Assembly (NCBI RefSeq): GCF_021646545.1
Contig: NZ_JAKIRP010000026.1
Location: 1 to 64,000 of the forward strand
Length of the DNA stretch: 64,000 nucleotides
From: Chitinophaga filiformis
GTDB taxonomy: Bacteria > Bacteroidota > Bacteroidia > Chitinophagales > Chitinophagaceae
Direction of reading: 5' to 3'
Position numbers and translations under genes: made by a program. Positions 54,554 to 63,532 of the stretch are shown here, one piece after another. Numbering within the stretch: the first letter of the stretch is position 1; each line of letters starts with the position of its first letter. Under the pieces are notes generated by a model. It ran no database searches. It was not told the origin of the DNA and was given only the letters and a program-made list of their open reading frames with translations.

Positions 54554-54592
54554 TACCTACTTTAAATAGCAACCGGAAATATTAACAAACAG

Positions 54593-56272
54593 ATGGAATT
54601 AAATAAATATAGCAAGACGCTCACCCAGGACCCTACACAGCCAGCAGCGCAGGCGCAGCTGTATGGAATAGGTTTGACAGAAGAAGACCTGAAAAAAGCA
54701 CAGGTAGGCGTGGCCAGTATGGGCTACGATGGCAATACCTGCAACATGCACCTCAATGATCTCGCTCAGCAGGTCAAAAAAGGCGTCTGGGCTAATGATC
54801 TCGTCGGACTCACTTTCCATACCATCGGCGTCAGCGACGGTATGAGTAATGGTACGCCAGGTATGCGTTATTCGCTGGTCAGCCGCGATCTGATCGCTGA
54901 TTCCATCGAAACTGTTTGTGGTGCACAATATTATGATGCGCTGATCACTGTACCAGGCTGCGATAAGAACATGCCTGGCTCCCTGATGGCGATGGGCCGT
55001 CTGAATCGCCCTTCTATCATGGTATACGGTGGTACAATTGCTCCCGGTAAGTACAAAGGACAGGACCTCAACATTATCTCCGCTTTTGAAGCACTGGGCC
55101 AGAAGATGGCAGGCCAGCTGAATGAAGAGGATTTTAAAGGAATTGTACAGCATTCCTGCCCTGGCGCCGGCGCCTGTGGCGGTATGTATACGGCTAATAC
55201 CATGTCCTCAGCCATTGAGGCACTGGGAATGAGCCTTCCCTACAGTTCTTCCAGCCCTGCTTTGAGCAAGGAAAAACAAAAAGAATGTCTGGAAGCAGGT
55301 AAATATATCCGCCTGCTGCTGGAAAAAGATATTAAACCTACCGATATCATGACCTTCGAGGCGTTTGAAAATGCCGCTACGGTTGTGATGGCGCTGGGCG
55401 GTAGTACCAATGCGGTATTGCACTTCATCGCCATAGCAAAATCAGTAGGTGTGAAATTCACTTTGCAGGATTTCCAGCGTATCAGTGACAAAACACCGCT
55501 GATCGCTGACCTGAAACCAAGTGGTAAATACCTGATGGAAGACCTGCACAACATTGGCGGTGTTCCACTGGTAATGAAGTATTTACTGAAGAAAGGTTAT
55601 CTGCACGGACATTGCCTGACCGTAACCGGCAAGACCCTGGCAGAGAACCTGGAAAGTGTTCCCGATCTGGATTTCGATTCACAGAACATCATCGTTCCTA
55701 CAGACAAGCCGCTGAAAGCTACCGGTCACATACAGATGCTGTATGGTAACCTGGCAGAACAGGGTTCTGTAGCGAAAATAACCGGTAAGGAAGGCCTTAG
55801 CTTCCGTGGACCTGCACGTGTGTTTGACGGTGAGTTTGAACTGATAGCAGGTATCCAGAGCGGCCGCGTGCAGAAAGGAGATGTGGTGGTGATCAGGCAG
55901 GTAGGTCCTAAAGGAGCGCCTGGTATGCCTGAAATGCTGAAGCCAACATCCGCTATCATGGGTGTGGGACTCGGTAAAAGCGTAGCACTGATCACAGACG
56001 GACGTTTTTCCGGTGGTACGCACGGTTTTGTGGTAGGGCATATCACGCCGGAAGCCTATGAAGGCGGTACCATCGCACTGGTAAAAGACAATGATATTAT
56101 TGAAATAGATGCCGAAAAGAACACGATCAATGTGGAACTGAGTGCGGAAGAACTGGCGGCCCGCAGGGCACAGTGGGTAAGGCCTGCATTGAAGGTTAAC
56201 AACGGTATATTATTAAAATACGCAAAACTCGTTTCAAATGCAACAGAAGGATGTGTTACCGATGAAGCCTGA
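54593..56272 (+). CDS. ilvD: Dihydroxy-acid dehydratase
   Basis: The 559-residue protein dehydrates dihydroxy-isovalerate and -methylvalerate in valine and isoleucine synthesis. The three iron-sulfur Cys residues are present: Cys50 (GNTCNMH), Cys123 (PGCDKNMPGS) and Cys195 (GAGACGGMYTANTM). The length is typical of the bacterial IlvD/Edd family, and position beside ilvB makes Edd unlikely. It overlaps ilvB. It is the first gene of the main ilv transcript. Confidence 0.96.
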   Translation: MELNKYSKTLTQDPTQPAAQAQLYGIGLTEEDLKKAQVGVASMGYDGNTCNMHLNDLAQQVKKGVWANDLVGLTFHTIGVSDGMSNGTPGMRYSLVSRDLIADSIETVCGAQYYDALITVPGCDKNMPGSLMAMGRLNRPSIMVYGGTIAPGKYKGQDLNIISAFEALGQKMAGQLNEEDFKGIVQHSCPGAGACGGMYTANTMSSAIEALGMSLPYSSSSPALSKEKQKECLEAGKYIRLLLEKDIKPTDIMTFEAFENAATVVMALGGSTNAVLHFIAIAKSVGVKFTLQDFQRISDKTPLIADLKPSGKYLMEDLHNIGGVPLVMKYLLKKGYLHGHCLTVTGKTLAENLESVPDLDFDSQNIIVPTDKPLKATGHIQMLYGNLAEQGSVAKITGKEGLSFRGPARVFDGEFELIAGIQSGRVQKGDVVVIRQVGPKGAPGMPEMLKPTSAIMGVGLGKSVALITDGRFSGGTHGFVVGHITPEAYEGGTIALVKDNDIIEIDAEKNTINVELSAEELAARRAQWVRPALKVNNGILLKYAKLVSNATEGCVTDEA

Positions 56273-57992
56273 GCCGGCTGAAAAGAGGGCAGCAACAGCT
56301 GCTCCGCTCAATATCACTGGCTCTGAGGCAGTGATCCGCTCGCTGATTGCAGAAGGTGTAGAAACCATTTTCGGCTATCCGGGAGGCGCTATTATGCCCA
56401 TTTATGATGCCCTGTACGATTTTCAGGATAAAGTCCATCATATATTGGTCCGTCATGAACAAGGTGCTACGCATGCCGCACAGGGCTATGCTCGCACTTC
56501 CGGTAAAACCGGTGTGGTCTTCGCTACATCCGGTCCCGGTGCTACCAACCTGGTAACAGGGCTGGCAGATGCTTACATGGATTCTACGCCGATGGTCTGC
56601 ATCACCGGTCAGGTGGCAGCACACCTGCTGGGAACAGATGCTTTCCAGGAAACGGATGTAATTGGTATCACCATGCCGATTACAAAATGGAACATCCAGG
56701 TAACACGTCCGGAAGACATTCCGGGAGCTATCGCAAAAGCATTTTATATAGCAGGTAGCGGTCGTCCGGGACCTGTACTGGTAGATATCACCAGGAATGC
56801 GCAGGTAGCGAAATTCGATTTTGAATACAAGAAATGTGATTATATCCGCAGTTACCGCCCTGTACCGGAAATGGATCCGGAAGCGGTGAAAGCCGCAGCG
56901 GCTTTGATCAACAGCGCAAAGAAACCATATATCTTCTGTGGTCATGGCGTATTGTTGGCAGGTGCCGAAAAAGAACTGATCGCACTGGCAGAAAAGGCAG
57001 GTATACCAATCGCTTCTACCTTGCTTGGTCTGTCAGCAGTACCTGTAGATCATCCGTTGTATGTAGGATATCTGGGTATGCACGGTAACTACGCACCGAA
57101 CATCATGACAAATGAATGTGATGTGCTGATAGCTGTGGGCATGCGTTTCGACGACCGTATCACCGGAGATGTTTCTCAATTTGTGAAGCAGGCAAAGGTG
57201 ATCCACATCGAAATTGATGCAGCTGAGATCAACAAGATCATCAAAGCTGATGTAGCTGTACATGCAGATGCGAAAACAACGCTGGAGGCTTTGATAAAGC
57301 TGGTAGAACCTATGAAGCATGACGAGTGGGTAAAGGGCTTCCGTGAAGCAGATAAGAAAGAAGAAGAGAAGGTAAGCCAGAAAGAATTGTATCCTACTGA
57401 AGGCGGTTTAAAAATGGCTGAAGTAGTACGTCTCATCTCAGAAAGAACAGAAGGTAAAGCTGTACTTGTAACAGACGTAGGACAGCACCAGATGATCGCT
57501 TCCCGCTACTATCGCTTTAAAGATCCTAACACCAATATCACTTCCGGTGGTATGGGAACCATGGGTTTTGCATTGCCGGCAGCGATGGGGGCAAAAGTAG
57601 GTACACCAGAAAAAGAAGTAGTAGCAGTGATCGGAGATGGTTGTTTCCAGATGACATTGCAGGAGCTGGGAACTATCTATCAGTCTGAAATAGGTGTTAA
57701 GATTGTGATCCTGAATAACAACTTCCTCGGCATGGTGCGTCAGTGGCAGCAGTTGTTCTTTGACAAACGTTATTCTTCTACAGAGATGATCAACCCTGAC
57801 TTTGTGCAGATCGCAAAAGGGTTCTACGTTCCTGGCAGAAAAGTAACTGACCGTGCAGACATCGTAGGTGCTATCGAAGAGATGATCTCACACAAAGGCG
57901 CTTATCTGCTGGAAGTTGTAGTGGAAAAAGAAGACAATGTATTCCCAATGGTGCCTTCCGGCCAGCCAATAGCAAACATCAGGCTTGAGTAG
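56262..57992 (+). CDS. ilvB: Acetolactate synthase large subunit
   Basis: I prefer ATG 56262 because GAAGGA lies 11 bases before it; ATG 56238 is also in frame and would extend the overlap with ilvD from 11 to 35 bases. The 576-residue TPP enzyme has EGVETIFGYPGGAIMPIYDA, the catalytic Glu in VRHEQGATHAAQGYAR, and the TPP motif GDGCFQMTLQE ending at ILNNN. It condenses pyruvate with pyruvate or 2-oxobutyrate. The regulatory subunit ilvN follows after 41 bases. Confidence 0.96.
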   Translation: MKPEPAEKRAATAAPLNITGSEAVIRSLIAEGVETIFGYPGGAIMPIYDALYDFQDKVHHILVRHEQGATHAAQGYARTSGKTGVVFATSGPGATNLVTGLADAYMDSTPMVCITGQVAAHLLGTDAFQETDVIGITMPITKWNIQVTRPEDIPGAIAKAFYIAGSGRPGPVLVDITRNAQVAKFDFEYKKCDYIRSYRPVPEMDPEAVKAAAALINSAKKPYIFCGHGVLLAGAEKELIALAEKAGIPIASTLLGLSAVPVDHPLYVGYLGMHGNYAPNIMTNECDVLIAVGMRFDDRITGDVSQFVKQAKVIHIEIDAAEINKIIKADVAVHADAKTTLEALIKLVEPMKHDEWVKGFREADKKEEEKVSQKELYPTEGGLKMAEVVRLISERTEGKAVLVTDVGQHQMIASRYYRFKDPNTNITSGGMGTMGFALPAAMGAKVGTPEKEVVAVIGDGCFQMTLQELGTIYQSEIGVKIVILNNNFLGMVRQWQQLFFDKRYSSTEMINPDFVQIAKGFYVPGRKVTDRADIVGAIEEMISHKGAYLLEVVVEKEDNVFPMVPSGQPIANIRLE

Positions 57993-58033
57993 CAGCAGGA
58001 AGAAGGAATTCAGCAATCATTAACACGAACACT

Positions 58034-58624
58034 ATGCAAAAAGAGTATACAATAACGGTATATACGGAAGACAGGATCGGTATCACGAACCGTATCACCG
58101 TTATCTTCACACGCAGGGGTATCAACATCACCAGTCTGACAACGGCTGAAACGGAGATCCCTGGCGTATATAAATTCATCATCACCGTAATATCCGAAAA
58201 GGAAAAGCTGGTGAAGATCGTTGGTCAGATAGAAAGACTGATAGAAATTCATCGTGCTTTTGTACATGAAGAAGACGAGGTGGTATACCAGGAACTGGCA
58301 CTTTACAAAATATCCACAAAAGCGTTGCAGAACGGTAATATCGAACTGCTGATCCGTGAGAACAATGCACGTATCCTTACGCTCACTGATGAGTATTTTG
58401 TATTGGAGAAAACTGGTCACCAGCAGGAGCTGATCGACTTACAGGCTAAGCTCGCGCCATACGGTCTGATCGAATATTCCAAAAGTGGAAGGGTAGCGAT
58501 CGTAAAATGGAGCCGCCGTTTCCACGATCATCTGAAAGAGCTGGAAACCCGTCGTCCTGACAACCTGAAACAGGCACAGTACAAGGAACATACAGAGGTT
58601 TCGGCAGAAGAAGAAAGTATCTAG
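58034..58624 (+). CDS. ilvN: Acetolactate synthase small (regulatory) subunit
   Basis: The 196-residue protein has an N-terminal ACT domain (about 3-75; YTITVYTEDRIGITNRITVI, RGINITSL) that binds valine and mediates feedback on IlvB, then a C-terminal domain (about 80-165). It is longer than E. coli IlvN, as in the IlvH type. A charged tail follows. The start codon follows a 41-base gap after ilvB. Confidence 0.93.
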   Translation: MQKEYTITVYTEDRIGITNRITVIFTRRGINITSLTTAETEIPGVYKFIITVISEKEKLVKIVGQIERLIEIHRAFVHEEDEVVYQELALYKISTKALQNGNIELLIRENNARILTLTDEYFVLEKTGHQQELIDLQAKLAPYGLIEYSKSGRVAIVKWSRRFHDHLKELETRRPDNLKQAQYKEHTEVSAEEESI

Positions 58625-58663
58625 TTTAAATAATTCAATAAAAACAACAAACACTATCAAAAC

Positions 58664-59707
58664 ATGGCAACCATCAATTTTGGAGGGGTACTGGAAGACG
58701 TAGTAACCAGAGAAGAATTCCCCATGGAAAAAGCTAGAGAAGTGCTGAAGAACGAAGTGATAGCTATCATTGGTTACGGCGTACAGGGCCCCGGCCAGGC
58801 ACTGAACCTGAAAGATAACGGCTTTAACGTGATCGTAGGACAGCGTAAAGGATCTAAAACATGGGATAAAGCTGTCGCTGATGGCTGGGTACCAGGTAAG
58901 ACCCTGTTCGAAATCGAAGAAGCTGCACAGAAAGGTACTATCATCCAGTTCCTGCTGAGCGATGCCGGTCAGATCGCACTGTGGCCTACACTGAAGCCAC
59001 ACCTGACTAAAGGCAAGGCTTTATATTTCTCCCATGGTTTTGGTATTACTTATAAAGACCAGACTGGTATTGTTCCTCCTGCTGATGTGGATGTAATCCT
59101 GGTAGCTCCTAAGGGTTCCGGTACTTCCCTGCGCAGACTGTTCCTGGCTGGTCAGGGTCTGAACTCCAGCTTTGCTATATTCCAGGATGCAACTGGTAAA
59201 GCACGTGACCGCGTTATTGCGCTGGGTATCGGTGTTGGTTCCGGTTACCTGTTCGAAACAGATTTCAAGAAAGAAGTTACTTCTGACCTGACAGGTGAGC
59301 GTGGTACCCTGATGGGTGCTATCCAGGGTATCTTCGCTGCTCAGTACGAAGTACTGCGCAAGAATGGTCACTCTCCATCTGAAGCGTTCAACGAAACTGT
59401 TGAAGAACTGACTCAGTCCCTGATGCCACTCGTTGCTGAAAATGGTATGGACTGGATGTACGCCAACTGTTCTACTACCGCTCAGCGTGGTGCATTAGAC
59501 TGGTGGAAGAAATTCAAAGAAGCAAGCCAGCCTGTATTTGAAGAATTGTATGCAAGTGTTGCTGCAGGTAAAGAAGCTGCACGTTCTATCGCATCAAACA
59601 GCACTCCTGACTACCGTGAAAAACTGGAAGAGGAACTGAAAGAACTGCGTGAAAGCGAAATGTGGCAGGCAGGTGCGGCAGTAAGAAAGCTGCGTCCTAA
59701 TGCTTAA
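58664..59707 (+). CDS. ilvC: Ketol-acid reductoisomerase
   Basis: The 347-residue protein has a Rossmann NADPH site (IIGYGVQGPGQALN; GQRKGSKTW nearby) and a helical C-terminal domain with the metal-binding and active-site acids (about 200-300; FETDFKKEVTSDLTGERGTL, ETVEELTQS). It isomerises and reduces acetolactate or acetohydroxybutyrate. The Gly-Pro inside the fingerprint (GVQGPGQ) differs from the E. coli GCGAQGLNQ and is usual in Bacteroidetes. It starts 40 bases after ilvN. Confidence 0.96.
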   Translation: MATINFGGVLEDVVTREEFPMEKAREVLKNEVIAIIGYGVQGPGQALNLKDNGFNVIVGQRKGSKTWDKAVADGWVPGKTLFEIEEAAQKGTIIQFLLSDAGQIALWPTLKPHLTKGKALYFSHGFGITYKDQTGIVPPADVDVILVAPKGSGTSLRRLFLAGQGLNSSFAIFQDATGKARDRVIALGIGVGSGYLFETDFKKEVTSDLTGERGTLMGAIQGIFAAQYEVLRKNGHSPSEAFNETVEELTQSLMPLVAENGMDWMYANCSTTAQRGALDWWKKFKEASQPVFEELYASVAAGKEAARSIASNSTPDYREKLEEELKELRESEMWQAGAAVRKLRPNA

Positions 59708-59728
59708 TTCGATTATTCGATGATATGA

Positions 59729-59799
59729 TCAGGAATTGGGAATTAGGAATTGAGCTTTATGCATCGATTCCTGATTCTTTAATTCCTGATTCCTAATTT
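59729..59799 (+). repeat. Heptamer-type inverted repeats between ilvC and ilvA
   Basis: The left arm (59729-59752) is built from three AGGAATT/GGGAATT units. The right arm (59766-59799), read on the other strand, contains units like TCAGGAA and TTAGGAA. The arms can pair into a long imperfect hairpin. It may terminate, stabilise or attenuate the ilvC-ilvA message, or be a mobile repeat. A related stretch is at 36403-36430. Confidence 0.5.
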
Positions 59800-59809
59800 T
59801 TAAAGAACG

Positions 59810-61066
59810 ATGTCCCAGGTACTAACAAGTGTGAACCCGCTGAACATCCTTGATGCTGCGGTGAAGTTGAAGCCTGTGGTGAACCGTACACCGCTTACGT
59901 ATAGCGCTACGCTCTCCCGCAGGTATAATGCAGATGTCTATCTCAAAAGAGAAGACATGCAGATTGTAAGGTCATATAAATTGCGCGGTGCATACAACCT
60001 GATTAGCAGCCTGGATAAAGAAACGCTGTCAAAAGGCGTAACATGCGCCAGCGCTGGTAACCATGCACAGGGCTTTGCTTATGCTTGTCGTCAGCTGGAT
60101 ATCAAAGGCGTTTGTTTTATGCCCATCATCACTCCGAAACAGAAAGTGAACCAGGTGAGAATGTTCGGTGGCGATAACATCGAAATCAAACTGGTGGGCG
60201 ATACTTTTGATGATTGTGCAGCCGAAGCACAGGCTTTTACACAGGCGCACAGCATGACTTTTATTCCTCCTTTTGATGATCCGAAGATCATCGAAGGACA
60301 AGGTACCGTGGCAGTGGAGATCCTGGAAGACCAGGCAAAGATCGATTATGTGTTCGTGCCCATCGGTGGCGGCGGACTGGCAGCAGGCCTGGGTACTTAT
60401 TTCAAAACTTACAGTCCGCAGACGCAGATCATTGGTGTGGAACCTGAAGGTGCTCCATCCATGACACGTGCACTGGAGGCTGGCAGCCCTGTTACACTCG
60501 ACGAAATAGAACGTTTCGTAGATGGCGCTGCCGTAAAAAGGGTAGGTGCGCTTACATTCAGCATCTGCAAAGATATTCTGAACAAAATGCAACTGGTACC
60601 TGAAGGGAAGGTTTGCTCTACTATATTACGTCTGTACAACGAAGACGCTATCGTTGTGGAACCTGCGGGCGCATTGTCTATAGCAGCGCTTGACTACTAC
60701 GCGAAAGAAATAGAAGGAAAGAAAGTGGTGTGTGTGGTGAGCGGCAGTAATAACGATATCGATCGTATGCAGGAGATCAAGGAACGTTCTCTGTTATACG
60801 AAGGATTGAAGCATTATTTCATCATCCGCTTTGTACAACGCCCGGGTGCGCTGAAAGAGTTTGTGAATCATGTGCTGGGACCTGATGATGATATCACACG
60901 TTTTGAATTTATCCAGAAACATAATAAGGAAATGGGCCCTGCACTGATCGGTGTAGAGCTGAAGAGGAGAGAGGACTATGATATCCTGCTGGCTAATTTC
61001 AGGAAGTATAACATTCACTTCACAGAACTGAATAAAGACGATAACCTTTTTGGTTATCTCGTATAA
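59810..61066 (+). CDS. ilvA: Threonine ammonia-lyase (threonine dehydratase)
   Basis: The 418-residue PLP enzyme makes 2-oxobutyrate for isoleucine. It has PLP Lys57 in RSYKLRGAYN, SAGNHAQGFAYAC, VPIGGGGLAAGL, and a C-terminal ACT-like regulatory domain (about 325-418; HYFIIRFVQRPGALKEF) that fits isoleucine feedback. The single ACT-like unit marks the short biosynthetic form. It lies 102 bases past ilvC across a repeat hairpin and completes the pathway from threonine and pyruvate. Confidence 0.95.
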   Translation: MSQVLTSVNPLNILDAAVKLKPVVNRTPLTYSATLSRRYNADVYLKREDMQIVRSYKLRGAYNLISSLDKETLSKGVTCASAGNHAQGFAYACRQLDIKGVCFMPIITPKQKVNQVRMFGGDNIEIKLVGDTFDDCAAEAQAFTQAHSMTFIPPFDDPKIIEGQGTVAVEILEDQAKIDYVFVPIGGGGLAAGLGTYFKTYSPQTQIIGVEPEGAPSMTRALEAGSPVTLDEIERFVDGAAVKRVGALTFSICKDILNKMQLVPEGKVCSTILRLYNEDAIVVEPAGALSIAALDYYAKEIEGKKVVCVVSGSNNDIDRMQEIKERSLLYEGLKHYFIIRFVQRPGALKEFVNHVLGPDDDITRFEFIQKHNKEMGPALIGVELKRREDYDILLANFRKYNIHFTELNKDDNLFGYLV

Positions 61067-61111
61067 AAGTATTGATCTCTCTCATACTGAGGGAGAACGC
61101 TACGCTTTTGG

Positions 61112-61151
61112 AAAGGGCATTATGTTTTGGTTATAAAACATGATGCCCTTT
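61112..61151 (+). terminator. Terminator of the ilv cluster
   Basis: 17-base arms (AAAGGGCATTATGTTTT and AAAACATGATGCCCTTT) with one G-U pair and a 6-base loop, 46 bases past ilvA. Confidence 0.8.
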
Positions 61152-61207
61152 CTGCATATATGCGCAATTCCCTTTTTTATCATAATTTAAAGCCAAAATA
61201 TGCGAGT

Positions 61208-62161
61208 ATGAGTAATTTTATGCAGGCGGCTATTTTGCCTGAATTTGGGCCGGCCACTGCTTTCAAGATTGAAAAAGTAGCAATACCACTGCCGGCGGCA
61301 GGACAGGTACTTGTGAAAGTAAAGGCAATCGGATTGAACCCTGTTGATTTTAAAACCCGGTCTGGTAAAGGATATGCATCCTATCAGACATTACCTGCCA
61401 TCCTCGGATGGGATATAGCAGGAGAAGTAGTAAGTGTAGGAGAAGGCGTAAGTAAATTCTTTATTGGCGACCGTATATTCGGTATGAGTAATTTCCCCAA
61501 TCCCGGTAACGCATACGCAGAGTATGCTGTAGTGCAGGAAGACGAGTTTGCCATTATTCCGAAAGATATTTCATATGAAGTAGCAGCAGGTACTCCACTG
61601 GCTGGTCTGACCGCCTGGGAAGCCCTGTTTGATCAGGCAGGTGTAACCTGGGGGCAGAGAGTGCTGGTGCAGGGTGGAGCCGGTGGTGTAGGACATATTG
61701 TTGTACAACTGGCTAAGTGGAAGCGTTGTTTTGTGGCGGCTACCGCATCAGCGGCCAACCATGCTTTTCTAAAGGAATTGGGAGTAGATCAGCTGGTTGA
61801 CTATAAAACACAACGTTTTGAAGATGCAGTAGAGAAGGTAGATGTGGTGATAGATGGTATGGGTGGTGAAACGGCCCTTCGTTCACTGGAAGTGTTAAAT
61901 CCGGGAGGAATACTGGTGTCATTGCCAAGCATGTATAAAGACGATCCGGCTGTTATTGCCAGGGCAAAGGAAAAAGGAGTAGAGGTGAAATGGATGTCTG
62001 TAAGGCCTTCCGGAGAGCGGATGGAGCAACTGGCGTCCCTGCTTAGCAATAACCGTCTGAAAGTACAGGTGGATGAGACTTTCCCGTTGACGGAGATCGT
62101 CAGTGCGCACCAGCGGCTGGAAGAAGGGCATGGCAAGGGAAAAATAGTGCTGACAGTGTAG
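61208..62161 (+). CDS. Zinc-independent quinone oxidoreductase-like MDR protein
   Basis: I chose ATG 61208 because the earlier in-frame start at 61127 lies inside the ilv terminator. The 317-residue protein has a GroES-like N-terminal domain (GQVLVKVKAIGLNPVDFKTR, GWDIAGEVVSVGEGV) and a Rossmann domain with GGAGGVGHIVVQLAK. It lacks the Cys/His set of zinc alcohol dehydrogenases. Such enzymes reduce quinones or enones with NADPH. The substrate is unknown, and it has no functional link to its neighbours that I can see. Confidence 0.85.
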   Translation: MSNFMQAAILPEFGPATAFKIEKVAIPLPAAGQVLVKVKAIGLNPVDFKTRSGKGYASYQTLPAILGWDIAGEVVSVGEGVSKFFIGDRIFGMSNFPNPGNAYAEYAVVQEDEFAIIPKDISYEVAAGTPLAGLTAWEALFDQAGVTWGQRVLVQGGAGGVGHIVVQLAKWKRCFVAATASAANHAFLKELGVDQLVDYKTQRFEDAVEKVDVVIDGMGGETALRSLEVLNPGGILVSLPSMYKDDPAVIARAKEKGVEVKWMSVRPSGERMEQLASLLSNNRLKVQVDETFPLTEIVSAHQRLEEGHGKGKIVLTV

Positions 62162-62285
62162 TCAGGACGATAAAGAGATTGAAATATAATAAATGTCAGC
62201 TTGACATCAATAAAAAGAGTACATTTACAATACATTATTCAATTCCGGCGTTTGAAAACGGGCTGATAGCCAAATCAAAAAGGGT

Positions 62286-63416
62286 ATGCTTAGCTATTGG
62301 GAAAAACAGAGCCTTTTACAATACGACTATATCATTGCCGGCAGTGGTATAGTGGGGCTTTCCACAGCTATCAGCCTGAAAGAAAGACTACCTGCAGCGC
62401 GGGTGCTGGTGCTGGAAAGGGATATTTTACCTACGGGCGCCAGTACAAAGAATGCCGGTTTTGCCTGTATAGGGAGTTTGACTGAGCTGCTGTCGGATTT
62501 TAACAACATGCCCCGGGAAGAAGTGCTGAATATCTTACAGATGCGGCGCAATGGTCTGCAGTTATTGCGCCGGCGTATCGGGGATGAGGCCATGCAGTAC
62601 CGGGAAGACGGCAGTTATGAACTGATAGGCATGCAGGAAGAACATGCCCTGGCGCAACTGGACAGTGTGAACAATGTTTTAAGACCGTTGCTGGGCGGAG
62701 ATGCCTTTACAATTGCCAGCGATAAAATAGAAGGATTCGGTTTTAACAAGGCTTACGTAAGAGCGCTGATCCGTAATAATTATGAAGGCGAACTGCATAC
62801 CGGCAGAATGATGCGCAGTCTGATAGACATTGCCATCTCACGAGGGGTCGAAATAAAGACCGGTTGCAGCATAAGCCACCTGGAAGACCTGCAGACGGGC
62901 GTGAGGGTCACTGTTCCGACGGCAGGTGGAGAGGAGATCGGTTTTATGGCCAGGAGGGTAGCTGTCTGCACGAATGCATTTGCCCGGCAATTACTGCCGG
63001 AGCTGGATGTGCAGCCTGGCAGAGGACAGGTGTTACTGACAAATGTAATTCCCGGTCTGCCCTTCAAGGGCGTCTTTCACATGGAGGAAGGGTATTATTA
63101 CTTCCGCGAACTGGATGGAAGAGTGCTGTTTGGCGGGGGGCGTAATCTTGACTTTGAAAAAGAAACCACAACAAGCTTTGATCTTAATCCGGAGATACAA
63201 CAGCAATTGGAAAACCGGTTGCACAATATTATCTTACCAGGACAATCCTTTATGATCACAGACCGTTGGACCGGTATCATGGCTTTTGGTCGGACCCGCC
63301 AGCCACTGATCCGTTACCATACACACAACATCGTGCTCGGCGTCCGTATGGGCGGTATGGGCGTTGCAATAGGATCCACTGTAGGAGAACAACTCTCCGC
63401 ATTCCTTACTGAATAA
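62286..63416 (+). CDS. FAD-dependent oxidoreductase, DAO/glycine oxidase family
   Basis: The 376-residue protein has an N-terminal FAD dinucleotide-binding motif (YDYIIAGSGIVGLSTAISLK; VLVLERD), the family's STKNAGFA segment after it, and a C-terminal GVRMGGMGVAIGSTVG closing the FAD site. These enzymes oxidise the C-N bond of amino acids or related amines, giving peroxide or passing electrons to a partner. The precise substrate cannot be read. It is followed by a symporter gene, with which it may be unrelated. Confidence 0.87.
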   Translation: MLSYWEKQSLLQYDYIIAGSGIVGLSTAISLKERLPAARVLVLERDILPTGASTKNAGFACIGSLTELLSDFNNMPREEVLNILQMRRNGLQLLRRRIGDEAMQYREDGSYELIGMQEEHALAQLDSVNNVLRPLLGGDAFTIASDKIEGFGFNKAYVRALIRNNYEGELHTGRMMRSLIDIAISRGVEIKTGCSISHLEDLQTGVRVTVPTAGGEEIGFMARRVAVCTNAFARQLLPELDVQPGRGQVLLTNVIPGLPFKGVFHMEEGYYYFRELDGRVLFGGGRNLDFEKETTTSFDLNPEIQQQLENRLHNIILPGQSFMITDRWTGIMAFGRTRQPLIRYHTHNIVLGVRMGGMGVAIGSTVGEQLSAFLTE

Positions 63417-63459
63417 ACAATGAAAAACAGAAAATATGTCCAACACGTAGTGAAAAATT

Positions 63460-63482
63460 TTAAACGTAAATTTTACGTTTAA
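63460..63482. promoter_or_regulatory. Perfect 11-1-11 palindrome upstream of the symporter
   Basis: TTAAACGTAAA (63460-63470), one T, then its complement (63472-63482). It is 50 bases before the symporter ATG and looks like an operator for a dimeric repressor. Its half-site TAAACGTAA is shared with the site at 17338. Confidence 0.5.
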
Positions 63483-63532
63483 TAAAAATGTTGCTATATT
63501 GATTCCTAATTTATTTATTACCACGTTTTTTT

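Larger units (their letters stand above)
54191..54592 (+). other. 402-base spacer between ilvE and ilvD
   Basis: It holds a terminator (54328-54366), a candidate promoter (54522-54553) and a GGTAC-N8-GTACC palindrome near 54446-54463. I found no leader peptide rich in Leu/Ile/Val codons and no T-box-like specifier structure, so control by attenuation is not evident. Confidence 0.5.

Noticed and set aside
54367..54592. T-box or leader-peptide attenuator before ilvD
   Set aside because: No T-box sequence, no specifier-loop structure and no short frame rich in branched-chain codons was seen.
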